A stretch of 64,000 nt of DNA from Hyaloperonospora brassicae (lineage: Eukaryota; Oomycota; Peronosporomycetes; Peronosporales; Peronosporaceae): the NCBI GenBank assembly GCA_947650285.1, contig CANTFL010000251.1:62001-126000 (forward strand), in the 5' to 3' direction. Position numbers and translations under genes: made by a program. A model generated the notes under the pieces. That model had not been told where the DNA came from and did no database searches. It saw nothing but the letters and a program-made list of their open reading frames with translations. Numbering within the stretch: position 1 is the first letter of the stretch; the number at the start of each line of letters is the position of its first letter. This document shows, piece by piece, positions 58,715-64,000 of this stretch.

Positions 58715-58915
58715 ATGGCATCGCCACCTAAGTTGTCCTCGACTCCCTCTTCCTTCCTCGACATTGATGTGATGGTGGATTATTGTAGCGATACCGATAT
58801 CCATGGTGAAGAGAGGACAATTTCCGACTCACTAGTGCAAGAGTCACCGCCCCATACTGCTCCGAAACGATTTGACGAGCGTCGCGAATCCAACGCACCA
58901 TCGGCGCCGCATTAA
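58715..58915 (+). CDS. antisense ORF, first part, in the Gypsy 3' region
   Basis: 66 residues on the strand opposite to pol, between chromodomain and 3' LTR. The ATG has a strong context (CACCATGGC). The product is acidic and Ser/Pro-rich with no known motif. Further open sequence on the same strand (59062-59649) is in another frame, so an original longer product may have been broken. Could be a chance frame. Confidence 0.35.
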   Translation: MASPPKLSSTPSSFLDIDVMVDYCSDTDIHGEERTISDSLVQESPPHTAPKRFDERRESNAPSAPH

Positions 58916-59061
58916 GCACCCATCGTGGGCGATGCCATCATCACTAATCCGCTAGGTGAGCAACAACAGCTGGCTATCCAACGAGGGGAGGGCGCTCAGC
59001 GCCGTATGTAGCTTGCTCCATCCCTTGAGGGTCGTCGTGGCTTTCTTTTCATCAACTCGGT

Positions 59062-59649
59062 GTGGAAGAACGTATACGCCAAACGACATGCCATGCTTTG
59101 GCAACGTGGGCCATTGACGCTGAGCCAACATCTCCTGATAAGGTGGCGAGTCGACAGGTACTTCTCGAGAGGTACCTGCCAAGTTACTTGACGACGCAGA
59201 GTCAATACAAGTTGCAACTTGACACGAAAGCACGGGGTGGACCGGTTCCACCGATGAAGGGTATACCCATCCTCCTATTTGCAGGCGAATCTCAGGAAGA
59301 AGAAGACAACGCTTTTGCTCTCTGGGTGCATCGTAAACGACACCTCAGCAGCGTGTTAGCTCTCAGAGCAAGTGCCGATGTGGCAAACGTTCGTCTAGAA
59401 TGAATATTTCGGTATGATTACGCCAAGCTTAAGGCCAGAGGACAGTTGCGAACTCGCACACGCTATGCTCCGGCTGTGCCGGCTGATGTGAGTGTTGTTC
59501 AAGCGGTGCCCAACTACCCAACTACCCACCTGTTTCCACCACTATTGATGAGAAGCGTCTTTTGTCACAGGAGGATCCTTGCCGCGATGTTCAAAAACAT
59601 CCAAGGAGTATGGGCAATCCTGCCAAAGGGGTGTCTCAAACTCCCATGA
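59062..59649 (+). pseudogene. antisense ORF, second part, one in-frame stop
   Basis: 113 open residues, TGA at 59401-59403, then 81 more in the same frame. Composition is protein-like (for example SRQVLLERYLPSYL, LKARGQLRTRTRYAP) but not recognised; gag ancestry was considered and not shown. Its 3' end overlaps the chromodomain coded on the other strand. Confidence 0.35.
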
Positions 59650-62600
59650 GTTCTCCGAATCCGGTTACCCTCGCCACTTCACCAGATACTGGTATTGACA
59701 CTGACGACGTCGTTTCAGGAGTCGCTCCGCATGGAACTGGCGGTTCCCTTGCTCACTAAGCAGCGTCGGAGGTGGGTCGGTATACCAAATGAGGAGCATG
59801 AGAAGGTGCTTCTCGAGCTGAGTGGTCTCTGTGAGACATTGGGTAAGACCCAGAGTGCGCTTGACGACATGCGAGCCCGTGTTGAGGTTTTGGAGTTGGG
59901 CCAAGCCCGTGTCCAGGCATTGGAGTTGGGCCGAGCCCGGAAGGAGGCTCATCTTGACCTCCTGATACGGATTCAGCAGCCGATAGCAAGTCCAACCTAC
60001 GCAGCGCAAGCGCCCCCAAGTTCACGTGGGACGTATCCCGGTACGGCTTAAGCTAGCCAACGTAGAACACAGGGCGTGTGCGCAGGATGAGCGAAAGGGT
60101 GAGCGTATACGCAAGTCCCTTCTTGGCGACGACTGTGTATGGTCCAATGAAGCGCGGTCGCAACTTTGTCTTGAAGACAGCAGACACTACACTTGTAGGT
60201 ACGTTTTTAGCATTGAGTATAACTTGGTCTCCGACCTCATAACGTTCAATACAATATCTGTTTTTAGCATCAGCTTGTTCCTTCTGCTTGTCTTGGCTAT
60301 CAGCCAGTGAGTCATGCACATGTCGTAAGACGTTCAATCGCGTTTCGAGAAACTCGCTAGTCTGTTTTGAAAAGTAACAGGTCTGATACAAGCAAGCCAA
60401 TCGGCAACTCTGCCCCCACCAAGCCCTGAACCAAGGAGTGGTAGCGTTGACGGAACGCGAGGGTGTGTGAGACCATTCACATAGAACGGTGTGTAGCCGG
60501 TAGAGGCATGCACGGCGTTATTCAACGCAAAATCAACGACAAGGAGCATCAAATTCTAACGCTTAGGCGTTTCAGCGCAAACACTGCGCAGGATGTCACC
60601 GATGATGCGATTCACTCGCTCGGTTTGACCATCAGTCTGCGGATGATCCGCTGTGGACATGTCCAAACGTGTGCCGAGCACCTTGAAGATGGATTTCCAA
60701 AACTTCCCAGTGAAGCGAGGATCTTTATCAGAGACAAGTGCCAACTGCAAACCGTGTTGTCGAAACACGCGGTCGATAATCAGCGTAGCTGTAACTTCAC
60801 TATCAATGGTATCCGGCACCACCGCTTAATGAGCCATCTTGCTCAAACAGTCAACAAAGACCACAATACCCGTATTGATATGCGCATCTTTCGGTAAACC
60901 GAACATAAAGTCCATGCTGATGGACTCCCAACACCCCGAGGGGGTGGGTAGACTAGCCAGCGGCGCGGCCGCGTGAGGTGAGGGTTTCACCCGTTGACAC
61001 GTTTCACGCGTACGCACATATGTGCTCACCCATTTGTAAAGTTTGGGCCACCAATAGCATTACCTAAGTGAGCTATTGGTTTTCTCACGACCGAGATGAC
61101 CGCTCGCCGCAGTATCATGCGCCTCATAGAGGATCCGATACTTCAACTCCTCATCATGAGGGACAGCGATACGAGAAGTATCCTCCACATCCGTGCTATA
61201 TCACAACAGACCCTGATCGATGTAATACCGATGTAGCCTCGCACGTAATCGTGCCGACAATTCTATGTCCGAGTCCTTGAACTCGTCGCTCCCAAGAGCA
61301 CGTAGCATAGCTACACAGTGTTCATCCTTGGCATATGCCGTATGGATTAGGTCAGTGACCGACGACGACAGAGTCGTAACATGAGCAAGCTCATAGTCAG
61401 GCCTGCGTGACAACGCATCAGCCAAAGCGTTCTGCTTGCCCGGCTTATACTTCACCTCGAAGTTGTACTCGGCAAAGAAGGAAATCCAACGAGCCATTCT
61501 CTGAGAGAGGTGAGGCGACTGAGTCGCAGTGCGTAGTGACGCATGATCTGTATAGATCACAAACAGCTTAGAGCCAAGCAGATGAACTCTGAATTTGACG
61601 AGAGCATACTTCATTGCAAGCAGCTCTTTGTCATGAACAGGATAGTTCTTTTCTGCAGCCTTCAGCTGACGGGACTCAAACGCAATGACGCGCTACCGTC
61701 CATCAAAATCTTTCTGTAACAGAGCGCTGCCTATGGCAAAGTCATATGCGTCACAGACGACACTGAAAGATCGATCAGGATCAGGCAAAGCCAAGATTGG
61801 CTCATGAAGGAGACTCTCCTTTACTGCTTGAAAAGCATCATGCTCAGTGCTAGTCCATCACCATTCCACATCATTTTTAAGGAGATTGGATAATGGCCGA
61901 GCCATGTCTGCGTAATTCGCACTGTACTTGTGTAAGTAATTGGCAAGGCAAAGCCACTTACGTAAGTACTTTTGGTTCTTTGAAACCGGCCAATCAACTA
62001 TGGCTTTTACCTAAGCGGGATCCGCTCTAAGTACTCGCTTACCAATAAACCACCCTAAAAAGGAAATCTCTTCTGCACCAAAGATGCACTTAGACGCGTT
62101 GGCTTGCAACTTATTCGTGCGCATGCACTCGAGCACCGCTCGTAAATGGTCAATGTGATTGTCCACATCTGAACGACCGTTCATAGCACGACTATGGACA
62201 AAGATGTCATCAAAGTACGTCTGTGCATATCCTCGGTGAGGTCTGAACAATTGTGTCACAAGACGATTGAATGTAGCCGGGGCATTTGATAACCCTTGTG
62301 GCATAACAAGCCACTCCCAGAGCATACCGCTCGGAGTGCTGACCGCTGTCAGCGGAATATCACTCTCTCGAATGAGCAGCTGGTAATAACCGTCGACTAA
62401 GTCGAGCGCACTGTACATTGTACATCCCACCATATTGTTCTGAAGAACATCCCTTCTCGAGATTGGTGTCTGAGCCGGGATGGTGGCCGCATTAAGCTTA
62501 TTGTAAGCATGAACAATGCGCCACTTCCCATTGAGCTTTTTGACACAGAAGATCGGTGTGGAATGGGGAGATTTGCTCTCACGTACCATTCCTGCCGCGT

Positions 62601-64000
62601 GCTTTGCACGAAAGAAGTCGTCAATGACGTCACACTGTTCCTTCGGTAAGCGCCACTTCTGTGTCACACAGCAATTAGTTCCAGGAACCAAGCCAATTCC
62701 ATGACGTACACCTCTATCGGGAGGTAAGACGGACGGTGGGTTGTGACACACCACATCCTGAAACTCTATTACCAAAGGATATAACGGATCAAGAGGATCC
62801 TTAAGGATCGGAGATCCACTACGGACATCAAGTGCCACCCTTGTGTCCTCAAAGATAGACTCGTTTGATAACGAGGATGAGTTCAACTCAATATTCGGCC
62901 GAATGACCACTAACTCGGATAAGTCTCCTGCCTGAAAGGCTTGGGTAAATTCGCCGTCAGACATTTCGTCTAGGTCAAAGAGAGTATTTAAGGATGGAAG
63001 GGTCTCAAGACTAATGTTGCCATCAACATGGCCAGTCAATCCATTGACAAGTGTATATAGTGTATTATTACTATTATTACTTCATGACTTCTTAGACGTT
63101 GGGCGCTTGACAGTTGCCAACCAACGCTGGTATTGTTTCCTCAAAAACACCTTACGCCTCCTAGAGGCCGGGACAGTAGGGTCCCCGTGGTTGCTATTTT
63201 TCTAAGCACGCTCTATACGAGAGCTCATGTCTTGAACGACATCTGGTGAAGTGTTACGTAACTCAAACATTTCACCCAGTGGATTTACATGTACCACTTC
63301 ACGTACAGCATCCGAGCCTAGCCTTGAGCACTTTAGCTTCTCGCCAACAATGTCATTACCGACATTCAGTGAGGTGCCATATCGGTCGCTCTCACTAGTT
63401 GGAATTTCACGCTCCACCCCACTCACATCAGAGGAATTAAATTCTTGATGTCTCGGCCCTAGATTAACCATGCCTACAGCATGCAGTGATTCAGTATCAC
63501 AACGAGTATCACTCAACGGAGTATAATTCCCTTCACATACGGTGAAAGAGCTCCGCTCAATATTAGTGGCATTGACATTGGAGTTAATTAACTCTGACAT
63601 AACAATGTCCAGAACATTGACATCTTCCGTCAATGGCTCGCGCCAATAGCACTTTTGTTGCCTAGCAAAGGTGGGTTCATGACTCTCCAAAGCTTCGCTA
63701 GGAACATTGCGCGTGTCACCTAAGGTCTTAGACATCCAATCAATCCATGGCTCATGGCGTTCAAGCCAAGCCATACCTAGGATGAGATCATATCTCGAAT
63801 ATAAATTGAGGACAAGGCAGCGTTCAATGCTGTCAAAGTTCAAAACCTTTACACAAGTTCAACGGAACTTAAGGCACCGTGACGCGACTACCAGTCGCTA
63901 AACGAACGGTGATCGAATCACCTTCATGCGCGTTGAGCGCTTCAGCATATCGCTGACTTCCCTCAATGGAACGACGTCGAGCATCATTGCATGATGCTCC
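59560..64000 (-). pseudogene. minus-strand Gypsy pol with chromodomain, nearly intact
   Basis: From right to left: protease end (YDLILGMAWL, at about 63780), RT 63039-62011 with YFDD at 62206-62217, RNase H about 61950-61400 (TDHASLRTA, then NALADALSRRPD), and integrase about 61060-60560 with its three acidic sites in ISMDF, VSDKDPRFTG and DGQTERVN. GPY/F (KLRPRFIGPYTVV) follows near 60150, then a chromodomain (RRRQCQYQYLVKWRG) near 59670-59730, trailing to about 59560. Protease to RNase H stays in one frame, interrupted by single stops at about 63202, 63075, 62011, 61848 and 61692; another stop lies near 60825, and a frameshift occurs near 60400-60550. gag and 5' LTR lie beyond 64000. Dead but much younger than the 49234 copy. 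Confidence 0.85.
62011..63039 (-). pseudogene. Gypsy reverse transcriptase segment
   Basis: 342 uninterrupted residues: a linker, then LPKEQCDVIDDFFRA, FCVKKLNGKWR, ALDLVDGYYQLLI, WLVMPQGLSNAPATF and YFDDIFVHS, the standard RT blocks, ending FLGWFIGKRVL. The core looks catalytically complete in itself but is part of a pol with stops on both sides. Confidence 0.9.

Noticed and set aside
59413..59433. ATGATTACGCCAAGCTT is the same as the start of a common cloning-vector lacZ polylinker
   Set aside because: Only 17 bases match, the flanks are not vector, and the surrounding antisense frame continues through it. Probably chance, although trace vector sequence cannot be fully excluded without a search.
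61692..63204. Repeat-induced-mutation-like cause for the pol stops
   Set aside because: The stops I examined include transversions, so a C-to-T process does not explain them.

Overview
The window looks like nuclear DNA of a peronosporalean oomycete (Phytophthora or a downy mildew; I cannot name the species). The signs are: long intronless genes; two RxLR-type secreted effectors with repeated WY-like modules and a third as a relic; an oomycete-type initiator (TCATTCC) 46 bp upstream of each effector ATG; and chromodomain Ty3/Gypsy elements, LINEs and a tRNA-like SINE. I saw no rRNA, tRNA gene or CRISPR.

Layout. 1-2889 is the 3' part of a WD40-like gene. 2890-9000 is mostly gene-free; it holds an abnormal G/C homopolymer block (5886-6432) fused to the RNase H end of a LINE. 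9025-13449 is a full-size ABCB-type transporter whose ATP sites have lost key residues, followed by a small LSD1-type zinc-finger protein with a CaaX-like tail (14025-14336). 16018-16800 is a dead WY-effector relic beside an LTR-like sequence. 17830-21540 shows no gene.

21540-57360 is a large inverted duplication. Arm 1 (about 21540-28913, +) and arm 2 (about 41653-57360, -, enlarged by insertions) each carry one RxLR/WY effector and one DUF4097/FAM185A-like gene, pointing at each other across a 12.7 kb spacer. The spacer is a decayed LINE, itself split by a solo LTR, plus another solo LTR. A 77-bp near-palindrome lies exactly at the inner end of arm 2. Arm 2 was later hit by a whole chromodomain Gypsy element (49234-56813), which in turn carries a solo LTR and a SINE. 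57975-64000 is a second Gypsy copy on the minus strand, running off the window, with an open frame on its antisense strand between pol and the 3' LTR.

The ordinary genes form no operon or pathway. The story is an effector/DUF4097 gene pair copied in inverted orientation and then layered with nested retroelements; target-site duplications let much of the order be read. No sequence search was run: identities are by eye, and functions come from motifs.
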